The translations under genes and the position numbers were made by a program. Shown piece by piece: positions 43,933-51,425 of a DNA stretch of 64,000 nucleotides (within the stretch, counting starts at the first letter, position 1; each line of letters begins with the position of its first letter). The notes beneath the pieces are model-generated. The model was not told the origin of the DNA and did not search any database. It saw only the letters and a list, made by a program, of their open reading frames with translations. Source of the DNA: Hymenobacter volaticus (lineage in GTDB: Bacteria; Bacteroidota; Bacteroidia; Cytophagales; Hymenobacteraceae); contig NZ_CP095061.1 of assembly GCF_022921055.1 (NCBI RefSeq), positions 1,775,501-1,839,500 of the forward strand, read 5' to 3'.

Positions 43933-44043
43933 AGAAACAAGAAAGACGAGTGGAAAATCGCCTCAGCGGCGGGTAAAAGGTACAGCTTCTCAACGAAGAC
44001 TTAATGCATTTGTTATGTGTTTTCCAAACCCGATAACCCTGCA

Positions 44044-45045
44044 ATGAGTTTCCGCGAAGAGCATTTGCGCCAGCTGCCCCACTTAACCTTCTCCGATGTA
44101 TCGGCGGTGGCGTTGCGGCTGTTTCGCTACCAGGCGGAGCACTGTCCGCCTTATAGAGCCTACTTAAACGCGTTAGGTTGCAAGCCAACTAAAGTTGAGC
44201 GAATCACCGACATTCCCTTCTTGCCTATCGAGTTCTTTAAAACGCACGATGTGCGCACAGACCCTGAGGTTTGGGAGCCACAGGAGCTATTTTTAAGTAG
44301 TGGCACCACCATGCAGCAGCGGAGCCAGCACCGCGTCCGCGACCCGCAACTCTACCGCCGTAATGCCGCCAGTATTTTCGAGCGGTACTACGGACCGATT
44401 AGTAGCTGGACATTTTTGGCACTGCTGCCGTCTTATTTAGAGCAAGGACATTCTTCTTTGGTGGCCATGGTGGATTACTTCGCCAAGGAATCCGGCCAGA
44501 CGCAGCCTGCTTTTTTTCTGCATGATCATGCGGCTTTGCTACAAGCCCTGCGCGAGGTGAAGCAAGATGATAGTCGCCGCGTGATGCTTTTCGGTGTGAG
44601 CTATGCCTTGCTAGACTTGGCTGCCGAAATGGGGCTTGCGCCAGAGCTACAGAACCTGACTGTACTCGAAACCGGGGGCATGAAAGGCCGTCGGCGCGAA
44701 ATGATTCGGGAAGAGCTGCACCACGAACTCCAGCAAGCCTTTGGTCCAGCGGGTATTCACTCAGAATACGGCATGACGGAGCTATTAAGCCAAGCCTACA
44801 GTCTCGGTGACGGCCGCTTTCATGCTCCTCCACAGTTACGGGTGCTACTCCGCGAACCAGCCGACCCATTTTCCGTTTCCGAAACCCGTCCCGACGGCGC
44901 CATCAACGTCATCGACCTAGCCAACGTGGATAGCTGTGCTTTCATCGAAACCAAGGACCTGGCCCGCATGCATGCTGATGGCTCCTTTGAAGTATTGGGC
45001 CGCCTGGATAACTCCGACGTGCGCGGATGCAATCAGATGGTATAA
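44044..45045 (+). CDS. LuxE-like acyl-protein synthetase
   Basis: This 333-residue adenylate-forming enzyme matches LuxE and related acyl-protein synthetases: DIPFLPIEFFKTHDV (about residues 55-69), LFLSSGTTMQQRSQHRVRD (AMP-binding Ser/Gly/Thr-rich motif), LTVLETGGMKGRRREMIREE and GIHSEYGMTELLSQAYSLGD, then ETKDLARMHADGSFEVLGRL. LuxE activates a fatty acid and passes it to a cysteine for reduction in light-producing bacteria. No luxC, D, A or B is near, so this one serves another acyl transfer. A start at 44017 is also possible. It ends just before a long terminator. Confidence 0.85.
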   Translation: MSFREEHLRQLPHLTFSDVSAVALRLFRYQAEHCPPYRAYLNALGCKPTKVERITDIPFLPIEFFKTHDVRTDPEVWEPQELFLSSGTTMQQRSQHRVRDPQLYRRNAASIFERYYGPISSWTFLALLPSYLEQGHSSLVAMVDYFAKESGQTQPAFFLHDHAALLQALREVKQDDSRRVMLFGVSYALLDLAAEMGLAPELQNLTVLETGGMKGRRREMIREELHHELQQAFGPAGIHSEYGMTELLSQAYSLGDGRFHAPPQLRVLLREPADPFSVSETRPDGAINVIDLANVDSCAFIETKDLARMHADGSFEVLGRLDNSDVRGCNQMV

Positions 45046-45063
45046 TTAAGCGGGCCAAAACAA

Positions 45064-45130
45064 GAGACTAGCTAAAACAGGCGGCCCTTCTGAGTTTCAT
45101 TCAGAAGGGCCGCCTGTTTTAGCTAGTCTC
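45064..45130. terminator. very long bidirectional terminator (30-base stem)
   Basis: Arms 45064-45093 and 45101-45130 are exact complements with a seven-base loop; the T-rich sides (GCCTGTTTTAG) allow termination both ways. It separates the convergent LuxE-like and response-regulator genes and ends 6 bases before the latter's stop. Confidence 0.85.
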
Positions 45131-45136
45131 GTTGTT

Positions 45137-46294
45137 CTACTTACCGGCAAAAGCTTTTGCGTCAGCTTCAGAGATAGTGTCGTCGCTCATGATAACGAGG
45201 CGTTCTACTACGTTGCGAAGCTCCCGGATATTGCCGCGCCAATCAAGGCCTTGCAGGTATTTGAGGGCCACAGCGTCTATTTTCTTGGGCTTGTTGCCGT
45301 AGTCGTTGGCAATGTCCTGTAGAAACTTCTGGATCAGGTCGGGAATGTCTTCGCGCCGGTCGTTGAGGGACGGGACTTGAATCAGGATAACAGAGAGTCG
45401 GTGGTAGAGGTCTTCGCGGAAGTTGCGGTCGGCTATTTCCTGAAGTAAGTTTTTGTTGGTGGCGGCTAGCACGCGCACGTTCACCGATATTTCCTTTTCG
45501 CCCCCAACCCGGGTGATTTTGTTTTCCTGAAGCGCCCGCAACACCTTGGCCTGAGCGGAAAGGCTCATGTCGCCGATTTCGTCGAGGAAGAGCGTGCCAC
45601 CATCGGCCTGCTCGAACTTGCCGATACGCTGCTTCACGGCCGACGTGAAAGAGCCTTTTTCGTGTCCGAATAGCTCGCTCTCAATCAACTCCGATGGAAT
45701 AGCAGCGCAGTTCACCTCGATGAGTGGCCCGCTGGAGCGGTTGCTTTGCTCGTGCAGTTGGCGCGCTACCATCTCCTTGCCGGCGCCGTTGGGTCCTGTA
45801 ATCAATACGCGGGCATCGGTAGGGGCTACTTTCTCGATGGCCTTGCGCACGGCGCCGAGGGCGGCCGAAGAGCCGACCATCTCGGAATTCTTGGCAACCT
45901 TCTTCTTGAGCGTCTTGGTTTCAGCCACCAGTTTGGTGCGGTCCAAGGCGTTGCGGACCGTTACGAGCAGGCGGTTGAGGTCTGGTGGTTTCTGTAGGAA
46001 GTCGTAGGCTCCTTTTTTGGTGGCATCAACGGCCATTTCCACATTGCCGTGGGCCGAAACCATAATAAAGGCAGTGTCGGGTGCTACAATACGGGCCCGC
46101 TCCAGCACTTCAATGCCATCCATCTTGGGCATTTTGATGTCGCAGAGTACTACATCGTATTTGTCACGGATTAGCATATCAAGGCCAGAGGGCCCGTCCT
46201 CCGCCTGGTCTACTTGGTAGCTTTCGTATTCTAAAATCTCCTTCAGCGTGTTGCGGATGGCTTTTTCGTCGTCAATAATGAGAATGCGGGGCAT
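45137..46294 (-). CDS. sigma-54-type response regulator without a DNA-binding domain
   Basis: This 385-residue protein has an N-terminal receiver (ILIIDDEKAIRNTLKEIL, phospho-acceptor Asp52 in VVLCDIKMPKMDG, Lys in FLQKP). An AAA+ sigma-54 interaction domain follows: Walker A ITGPNGAGKEMVA (about residue 170), loop GHEKGSFTSAVKQR, Walker B GGTLFLDEIGDMS, then REDLYHRLSVI. The Fis-type HTH is missing: the protein ends shortly after the AAA+ C-terminal helices (NIRELRNVVERLVIMS), and the GAFTGA loop reads GSFTSA. I chose the ATG at 46292-46294; a TACTTTCG box lies 28 bases upstream. No cognate kinase is adjacent. Confidence 0.85.
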   Translation of the reverse strand: MPRILIIDDEKAIRNTLKEILEYESYQVDQAEDGPSGLDMLIRDKYDVVLCDIKMPKMDGIEVLERARIVAPDTAFIMVSAHGNVEMAVDATKKGAYDFLQKPPDLNRLLVTVRNALDRTKLVAETKTLKKKVAKNSEMVGSSAALGAVRKAIEKVAPTDARVLITGPNGAGKEMVARQLHEQSNRSSGPLIEVNCAAIPSELIESELFGHEKGSFTSAVKQRIGKFEQADGGTLFLDEIGDMSLSAQAKVLRALQENKITRVGGEKEISVNVRVLAATNKNLLQEIADRNFREDLYHRLSVILIQVPSLNDRREDIPDLIQKFLQDIANDYGNKPKKIDAVALKYLQGLDWRGNIRELRNVVERLVIMSDDTISEADAKAFAGK

Positions 46295-46578
46295 AGAACG
46301 GGTTTGGCAGAAGAGGGGAAGCGAAAGTAACGAAGGTAACGAAAAGCCGTGCTTGGTTCGTGTGCGCAAAGAAAATACAAAGCCTCGGCGGCCCGGCTGC
46401 AACTCCGGCTATAACCCCGCCGACTTTGCTTTTCGCGCCAGCGGAACTAGTTTGCCGCGCTGCACCAGCAACAGAAGCAACCTCTGCTGTGGGAATGTAG
46501 TAAGCAAGGCGAGTTGAGCCGATAACTTATTGATCTGATTCTCAGCATTACACTCTTAACTGACGGAACCCTACCCCT

Positions 46579-47865
46579 ATGAAACAACTTTTGACCCGCT
46601 ACCTGCTACTGCCCTCGGCTTTGGTTGGCAGTTTGGCCCTCTACGCCTTAACCAGCAAAGTAGGGCCGCCCGTACCCGACGCCGACAACGCGGGCCTAAA
46701 ACTGCCGGCCGGCTTTGGGGCCTTGAAAGTGGTGGAAACCGGGGCTCGTACCCGACACCTGACCATCACGCCCCAAGGCAACATCTACGTCAAGCTCAAC
46801 CGGCCCGACAAGACTGGCAAAAGCATCTTGATGCTGCGCGAAACCAGTGGAGGCAAGGCGGAAGTTGCTGGCGGTTTCGGTAGCTATGGCGGCACCGGCA
46901 TTGCCGTCAAGAATGGCTACTTGTATGCGTCCTCCGACCAAGATGTGTACCGCTACAAGCTCGACGCCAAGGGCGAGGTAACCAACCCCGAGCAGCCCGA
47001 GAAAATCATCACTGGCCTCATCAACCGGAAGCAGCACGAAAGCAAATCGGTGGCGCTCGACAACAACGGCAATATCTACGTCAATGTTGGGGCCTATTCC
47101 AACTCCTGCCAGATCAAGGACCGTCAGAAAGGCTCACTTGGCCAACAGAATTGCCCAATCCTAGACTCAGCCGGAGGAGTTTGGCAGTTCCGTGCCGACA
47201 AGCTCAACCAAACTTACGGTGATGGTACCCGCTACGCCACCGGCCTGCGCAACGTGGTAGGCCTGGATTGGAACGCACAGGCCAACCAACTCTTCGTGAT
47301 GCAGCACGGCCGCGACCAACTTCACGACATTTTCCCGGAAATGTACGACGTTAAGCAATCTGCATTACTGCCAGCGGAATGCATGTACGCCCTCAAAAAA
47401 GGAGACAACGCCGGCTGGCCCTACATGTACTACGACGGGCTACAGCGCAAAAAAATGATGGCCCCCGAATACGGCGGCGACGGCAAGAAAGAAGCTACTG
47501 GCAACTTCATTGACCCAGCAGCCGCTTTCCCGGCGCATATGGCTCCCAATGCGTTGCTGTTTTACACGGGTACAATGTTCCCAGAGAAGTATCGCAACGG
47601 CGCGTTCATTGCGTTTCACGGGTCTTGGAACCGGGCTCCCGAGCCACAGGCAGGCTACTACGTAGTTTTCCAGCCCTTCAAGAACGGCAAGCCGTCTGGC
47701 GAGTGGGAAGTATTCGCGGATAACTTTGCGGGCTCTCCCGAAAAGGTGACTTCCGGTCGCGCCGACCACAAACCCTGCGGCTTGGCCCAGGGCCCCGATG
47801 GCTCACTTTACGTCTCCGACGATAAGATGGGCACGATTTACCGCATTGTATACGCCAAGAAATAA
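46579..47865 (+). CDS. PQQ-dependent sugar dehydrogenase / sorbosone dehydrogenase-like protein
   Basis: This 428-residue protein is a six-bladed beta-propeller of the sorbosone/soluble glucose dehydrogenase type. Signatures are LPAGFGALKVVETGARTRHL at the start, YGGTGIAVKNGYLYASSDQD, YATGLRNVVGLDWNAQANQL (calcium/PQQ-site region), VMQHGRDQLHDIFPEM, GWPYMYYDG, and AFIAFHGSWNRAP with ADHKPCGLAQGPDGSLYVSD near the C-terminus. The N-terminus is a signal or anchor (LLLPSALVGSLALYALTSKV). It probably oxidises a sugar or aldehyde in the periplasm with PQQ as cofactor. Six bases downstream a cytochrome c gene begins, the likely electron acceptor. Confidence 0.85.
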   Translation: MKQLLTRYLLLPSALVGSLALYALTSKVGPPVPDADNAGLKLPAGFGALKVVETGARTRHLTITPQGNIYVKLNRPDKTGKSILMLRETSGGKAEVAGGFGSYGGTGIAVKNGYLYASSDQDVYRYKLDAKGEVTNPEQPEKIITGLINRKQHESKSVALDNNGNIYVNVGAYSNSCQIKDRQKGSLGQQNCPILDSAGGVWQFRADKLNQTYGDGTRYATGLRNVVGLDWNAQANQLFVMQHGRDQLHDIFPEMYDVKQSALLPAECMYALKKGDNAGWPYMYYDGLQRKKMMAPEYGGDGKKEATGNFIDPAAAFPAHMAPNALLFYTGTMFPEKYRNGAFIAFHGSWNRAPEPQAGYYVVFQPFKNGKPSGEWEVFADNFAGSPEKVTSGRADHKPCGLAQGPDGSLYVSDDKMGTIYRIVYAKK

Positions 47866-47873
47866 GCGCTTTG

Positions 47874-48071
47874 ATGAAGAATATAGTTGCCCTTATCGGG
47901 CTAACCTTGTGCGGGTTGTCAGCTTCGGCCCAAAAGAAGCCGGCTCCCAAACCCAAAACAACTCCTGCAGCGGCCGTTGCTTCACCAGCGGTTATTGCCG
48001 AAGGAAAAGCAATCTACACCGAAACTTGCCTGAGCTGTCACCAAGCCGATGGGGCGGGGTCGATGGCTTGA
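47874..48071 (+). CDS. cytochrome c, N-terminal part (broken by a frameshift near 48056)
   Basis: This frame has a signal peptide (MKNIVALIGLTLCGLSASAQ), a Lys/Pro-rich linker (KKPAPKPKTTPAAAVASP) and the c-type heme site CLSCHQADGAG. It stops soon after because of an apparent one-base loss in the G-run 48056-48059. Adding a G gives ADGAGVDGLNPPLIKTSYVL and continues in the frame ending at 48319. It follows the sugar dehydrogenase by 8 bases, so the two probably form one electron-transfer unit. Confidence 0.85.
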   Translation: MKNIVALIGLTLCGLSASAQKKPAPKPKTTPAAAVASPAVIAEGKAIYTETCLSCHQADGAGSMA

Positions 48072-48319
48072 ACCCACCACTCATTAAGACCAGCTACGTA
48101 CTCGGCGAAAAACCCCGCATTGTGAAAGTGGTCCTCAACGGCTTGCAGGGCGAGGACATCGATGGGGAGCCGTACAACAACGCCATGCCCTCCTACGATT
48201 TTCTAACCGATCAGCAAATAGCGTCTGTGCTCACGTATGTGCGCAATAGCTTCGGCAACAAGGCTGCGCCTATTAGTGCAGCAGAAGTGAAAGCCATCAG
48301 GGCGGCAAACAAGAAGTAA
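48059..48319 (+). CDS. cytochrome c, C-terminal part
   Basis: Displaced C-terminal half of the cytochrome: VDGLNPPLIKTSYVLGEKPR, IVKVVLNGLQGEDIDGEPYN and NAMPSYDFLTDQQIASVLTY, with the axial Met ligand in AMPSYDFL. Together with the previous frame it makes a normal class I cytochrome c of about 148 residues. Confidence 0.85.
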   Translation, partial: VDGLNPPLIKTSYVLGEKPRIVKVVLNGLQGEDIDGEPYNNAMPSYDFLTDQQIASVLTYVRNSFGNKAAPISAAEVKAIRAANKK

Positions 48320-48366
48320 GAAACGTAGATTCCGTACTGCTTTTTGTACTGCTCCGACTACCAGCG

Positions 48367-48402
48367 AAAAGGCCGCTGCAACTGTTGTTGCGGCGGCCTT
48401 TT
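48367..48402. terminator. intrinsic terminator
   Basis: Stem AAAAGGCCGC / GCGGCCTTTT, 48 bases after the cytochrome c stop and next to the 3' end of rnpB, so it can serve both. Confidence 0.85.
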
Positions 48403-48410
48403 GAATTTGG

Positions 48411-48799
48411 TAATGAGTCTGTAAGCCGGGTTCTGTACACTGCTCGGAAGCAGCGTCTCCACCATTTATCTAGGCCAGTCCTCGCGGAAAGGCTCCATCA
48501 ACCTACCCACGGACGCCGAACGAGCCGCCCGGTGCGGGCCCGAAAGCCCACGTATCCGCTTATTTGGTCTTTCAACCCCTGAGGTTTACCCAGCCGGGAC
48601 AGTTGCCTGCCCGCTGGTGCGCTCTTACCGCACCTTTTCACCCTTACCGGCTGCCCGAAAGCAACGTAGGCGGTAGTTTTCTGTGGCACTGGCTGTCTGC
48701 ACCTTGCGGCACATCCTTCCCGTTAGGAAGCAGGGTGCTCTGCGTTGCCCGGACTTTCCTCGTCGCCCCGAAAGGGCGCCGCGGCGGAGCGACTCATTA
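48411..48799 (-). ncRNA. rnpB: RNase P RNA
   Basis: On the minus strand this carries the universal 5' region GAGGAAAGTCCGGGC and the 3' region ACAGAACCCGGCTTA, with GGTAAGGGTGAAAAGGTGCG in between. The closing helix P1 is seen: TAATGAGTC (5', from 48799) pairs with GACTCATTA (3', to 48411), which sets both ends. The RNA, about 389 bases, is the catalytic core that trims tRNA 5' leaders. Confidence 0.9.
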
Positions 48800-48830
48800 C
48801 GCCAGCAAAGGTAGGGCGCAATTTGTTGCC

Positions 48831-49298
48831 TTAGCCTCGCCGGGCTTCAATTAGTTCGTAGCCGTCGTCAACCAGCAGCTTGCCTTGGGTAGCGCTCCAT
48901 ACGGCTAGCTGGTCGCAACGCTCGTTTTCGGGGTGGCCGTTGTGGCCGCGTACCCACTTGAATGACACTTTGCGTTGGGCGTACACTTTCAGGAAGCGCC
49001 GCCACAGGTCTTCGTTGGCTTTCTTGCCGAAGTCGGCCTTCTTTTCCCAACCAAACACCCACCGCTTTTCCACTGCATCTACCACGTACTTCGAGTCCGT
49101 CACGACGGTGATGGGCAGTTCGGGCCGGTTGATGGCTTCGAGGCCCTTGATGACGGCCAGCAGTTCCATCCGGTTGTTGGTTGTGAGCCGGAAGCCTTCG
49201 GTCAGTTCCTTCTCGTGTTGACCGAAACGCAAGATGGCGCCATAGCCGCCCGGACCAGGGTTGCCCCTCGAGGAACCATCGGTGAATAAGTAAATCAA
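48831..49298 (-). CDS. rnhA: ribonuclease HI
   Basis: This 155-residue enzyme has the four acidic residues of the RNase H active site: Asp7 in FTDGSSRGNPGPGG, Glu45 in NNRMELLAVI, Asp68 in VVTDSKYVVD and Asp129 in ENERCDQLA, with the catalytic His119 in VRGHNGHPEN. It cuts the RNA strand of RNA-DNA hybrids. The length is normal. It is encoded just upstream of rnpB on the same strand. Confidence 0.95.
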   Translation of the reverse strand: MIYLFTDGSSRGNPGPGGYGAILRFGQHEKELTEGFRLTTNNRMELLAVIKGLEAINRPELPITVVTDSKYVVDAVEKRWVFGWEKKADFGKKANEDLWRRFLKVYAQRKVSFKWVRGHNGHPENERCDQLAVWSATQGKLLVDDGYELIEARRG

Positions 49299-49360
49299 TG
49301 GAGGAACGGAAAGTTAGAGAACTTGGTGCGGAGCGTATTGAGGCAGCAAGTTCTTGAATA

Positions 49361-49921
49361 CTAAAAGTTTGACTTAAACAGCTTAATGGCAATAGCCAAG
49401 AGTATGACGCCGAATACGCGGCGCAGAATGTCTTCGCCGGCTTTGCCCAGCTTGCGTTCAATCCAGGCGCTGCTCTTGAGCACGAGGTACACAAATACGA
49501 GATTTAGGGCGATACCGACGAGCACATTGGGCAGGGAGTAAGCGGCGCGCAAGGAGAGCAGCGTAGTCATGGTGCCAGCCCCCACGATGATGGGAAACGC
49601 CAGCGGCACAATAGAGCCTGTAGTCGCCAGCGGATCGTGTCGAAACAGCTGAATACCCAGTATCATTTCCATCCCGATGAGGAAGATGATGATAGCGCCT
49701 GCTAACGCAAAAGATTGATAGTCAACGCCAAATAAAGACAAGATGCTCTGCCCCAGGAACAGAAACACCACCATCAAGATGCCCGCTACCAAGGTGGCTT
49801 TTTCCGAGTGGATCTTTCCCTCGCGCTGCCGGATCTGAATGATGATGGGAATAGAGCCCAGCACATCAATCACGGCGAAAAGGGTAAGTGTAACCGAGAA
49901 AATTTCCTTGAGGCTAAACAT
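49361..49921 (-). CDS. MarC family integral membrane protein
   Basis: This 186-residue protein has about six hydrophobic segments and the MarC pattern: EIFSVTLTLFAVIDVLGSIP (helix 1), GIEMILGIQLFRHDP, VPLAFPIIVGAGTMTTLLSL and a terminal AIAIKLFKSNF. MarC proteins are inner-membrane proteins of unknown transport role. The true start is the ATG at 49919-49921; an in-frame extension upstream adds 21 residues without sense. Confidence 0.85.
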   Translation of the reverse strand: MFSLKEIFSVTLTLFAVIDVLGSIPIIIQIRQREGKIHSEKATLVAGILMVVFLFLGQSILSLFGVDYQSFALAGAIIIFLIGMEMILGIQLFRHDPLATTGSIVPLAFPIIVGAGTMTTLLSLRAAYSLPNVLVGIALNLVFVYLVLKSSAWIERKLGKAGEDILRRVFGVILLAIAIKLFKSNF

Positions 49922-50011
49922 GCGGTGAACTTGTGAAAAGTGATGGTGTGCGGGGCAGGTGGCGCAGTTTATTGAACGTGCCACCTGCCTCGCACACTTT
50001 TACCACGTTGC

Positions 50012-50197
50012 TTAAGCGAATTCCCGCGCAAAAAACTGTACTAATTGCTCGAACGCCGCGTCGGGAATGGCGGGGAAGTTGGCAATGCGCAGGCTGCCGG
50101 CTTTCCAGCTACCGTAGCCGTTGCCTAGCTGCAAGCCTTGGGCAAGGGCCCGGCGCTTCACGTCGTCGATGAGGGAGGGCGGGCCTTGCAAGCCCAC
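50012..50197 (-). CDS. C-terminal end of the class V aminotransferase
   Basis: Displaced tail of the aminotransferase: VVGLQGPPSLIDDVKRRALA, GLQLGNGYGSWKAGSLRIAN and AFEQLVQFFAREF. The frame as drawn starts at 50197, but restoring one C at 50233-50235 joins it to the main protein as PLISNPETRSTTVVGLQG. The Arg in SLRIANFP is the conserved carboxylate contact near the end of class V aminotransferases. Confidence 0.8.
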   Translation of the reverse strand: MGLQGPPSLIDDVKRRALAQGLQLGNGYGSWKAGSLRIANFPAIPDAAFEQLVQFFAREFA

Positions 50198-51075
50198 AAC
50201 GGTGGTGGAGCGGGTCTCGGGGTTGGAGATAAGGGTGAGAGTTGCGTGGCCTGCTCGAAGTAGTCGTAGAGCTTGGTAGCGCGCTCTTGCAGGTGCTGGT
50301 GTACCGTCTTGATCGGCTCACGATCTTGCAATACGCGGCTCAGCAGGTAGATGCCTAACACGTTGGGCGTGTGCGTGGTCTGGTAGTTGAGCATCTTCTC
50401 GTACTGCGCCGTGAGCGAGTTGTAGTGGCTACGCTCATTGATCTGCCGAAACCGGTCGACGGCCCGCGGCGACAAAAGCATCAGCGACAGACCTGCTGGC
50501 AACCCAAAACACTTCTGCACCGAGGCATACCAAATATCGGCCTTGATGTACTTCATCTGAATCCCGCCCAGCGAAGAGGTAGCATCTACCGCCAATAGCG
50601 AGTTGCCCAGACGGTTATAGAGATTCAGAATGAACCCGTCGCGCAGTTGAGTGGCGTTGCTGGTTTCGTTTTGGGTGATGCACACCAAGTCGATTTCCTG
50701 GTCGGGGAGGGGCAGGGTTGTTACGTCGGGTAGCTCGTCGGGGCCAAAGGGAATGCCGATGGTGGCGGGCCGTAGGGCTTTGGCGTAGTCATACCATTTC
50801 TCACCGAAAGCGCCACTGTAGAGGTGGAAACTCTTGCGGGGCGTCAGGCTTTGCGTTAGTACTTCCCAGCACTCAGTAGCGGAGTTCATGAAAAACACCG
50901 TGTAGTCCTGAGGAACGTTGAGCTTGTTTTTTAGCTCGGCCACCGTCTGGCGCATCAGACCCGTGAACCGCTCGCCCCGGTGCGGAGCCGACAACCAACC
51001 CTCATCGAAAGCATCCTGAAGATACTGGCGTACCTGCGGGTACACCTGCGACGGGCCGGGATTGAATGTATACAT
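50158..51075 (-). CDS. class V PLP-dependent aminotransferase (SerC/AGXT-like), broken near 50234
   Basis: This 305-residue frame opens MYTFNPGPSQVYPQVRQYLQ, typical of phosphoserine or alanine-glyoxylate aminotransferase-like proteins, and carries VFFMNSATECWEVL, LLAVDATSSLGGIQM and the PLP lysine in WYASVQKCFGLPAG (about residue 190). It runs into a nonsense tail after QATQLSP because of an apparent one-base loss in the C-run at 50233-50235. The true C-terminus is encoded in the frame ending at 50012. The joined protein is about 355 residues, normal for the family. I start it at 51075, downstream of the promoter box. Confidence 0.85.
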   Translation of the reverse strand: MYTFNPGPSQVYPQVRQYLQDAFDEGWLSAPHRGERFTGLMRQTVAELKNKLNVPQDYTVFFMNSATECWEVLTQSLTPRKSFHLYSGAFGEKWYDYAKALRPATIGIPFGPDELPDVTTLPLPDQEIDLVCITQNETSNATQLRDGFILNLYNRLGNSLLAVDATSSLGGIQMKYIKADIWYASVQKCFGLPAGLSLMLLSPRAVDRFRQINERSHYNSLTAQYEKMLNYQTTHTPNVLGIYLLSRVLQDREPIKTVHQHLQERATKLYDYFEQATQLSPLSPTPRPAPPPLWACKARPPSSTT

Positions 51076-51105
51076 AGGTAGGTGAAGTCTGGAGGATTGG
51101 AGGTG

Positions 51106-51113
51106 CAAAGGTA
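51106..51113 (-). promoter_or_regulatory. -7 promoter box TACCTTTG
   Basis: Exact TAnnTTTG match on the minus strand, 30 bases upstream of the ATG at 51075 of the aminotransferase. An upstream start at 51108 would lie inside the box. Confidence 0.55.
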
Positions 51114-51210
51114 GGAACAGCGAGGCGGCGAAATAGTAAGACGAAAAAAGAACGTCATGCCTAACGAAGCCAGAGTCTCTGGCATGCTGATGTTACTAGC
51201 GCAAATAGAA

Positions 51211-51363
51211 CGTCATGCTGAGCGCAGCCGAAGCATACTGCGTGCTGGGGTTGTGGTGCCAACTGATTTTACTACACTAGCAAGATGCTTCAGCTGCGCT
51301 CAGCATGACGATTACTTTGGCAACGTCAGCACGCGAGATGCTTCGACTCCGCTCAGCATGACG
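51211..51363. repeat. palindromic repeat cluster (REP-like), two or three copies
   Basis: A complete inverted pair at 51211-51310 (left arm CGTCATGCTGAGCGCAGCCG, right arm ending GCTGCGCTCAGCATGACG) plus an extra right arm at 51331-51363 (ACGCGAGATGCTTCGACTCC followed by GCTCAGCATGACG). A decayed arm may lie at 51153-51190. Confidence 0.8.
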
Positions 51364-51425
51364 GTCTGGTTGTGCTTGCATTGTCAGAACGCGAAAAGCT
51401 TCACTAAGCTTTGAAGTCCTTTCAG

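Noticed and set aside
44044..45045. Bioluminescence operon
   Set aside because: Only the LuxE-like gene is present; no luxA, B, C or D homologue is in the window.
23849..51363. CRISPR array
   Set aside because: The repeats are inverted pairs scattered singly, not regularly spaced direct repeats with unique spacers.
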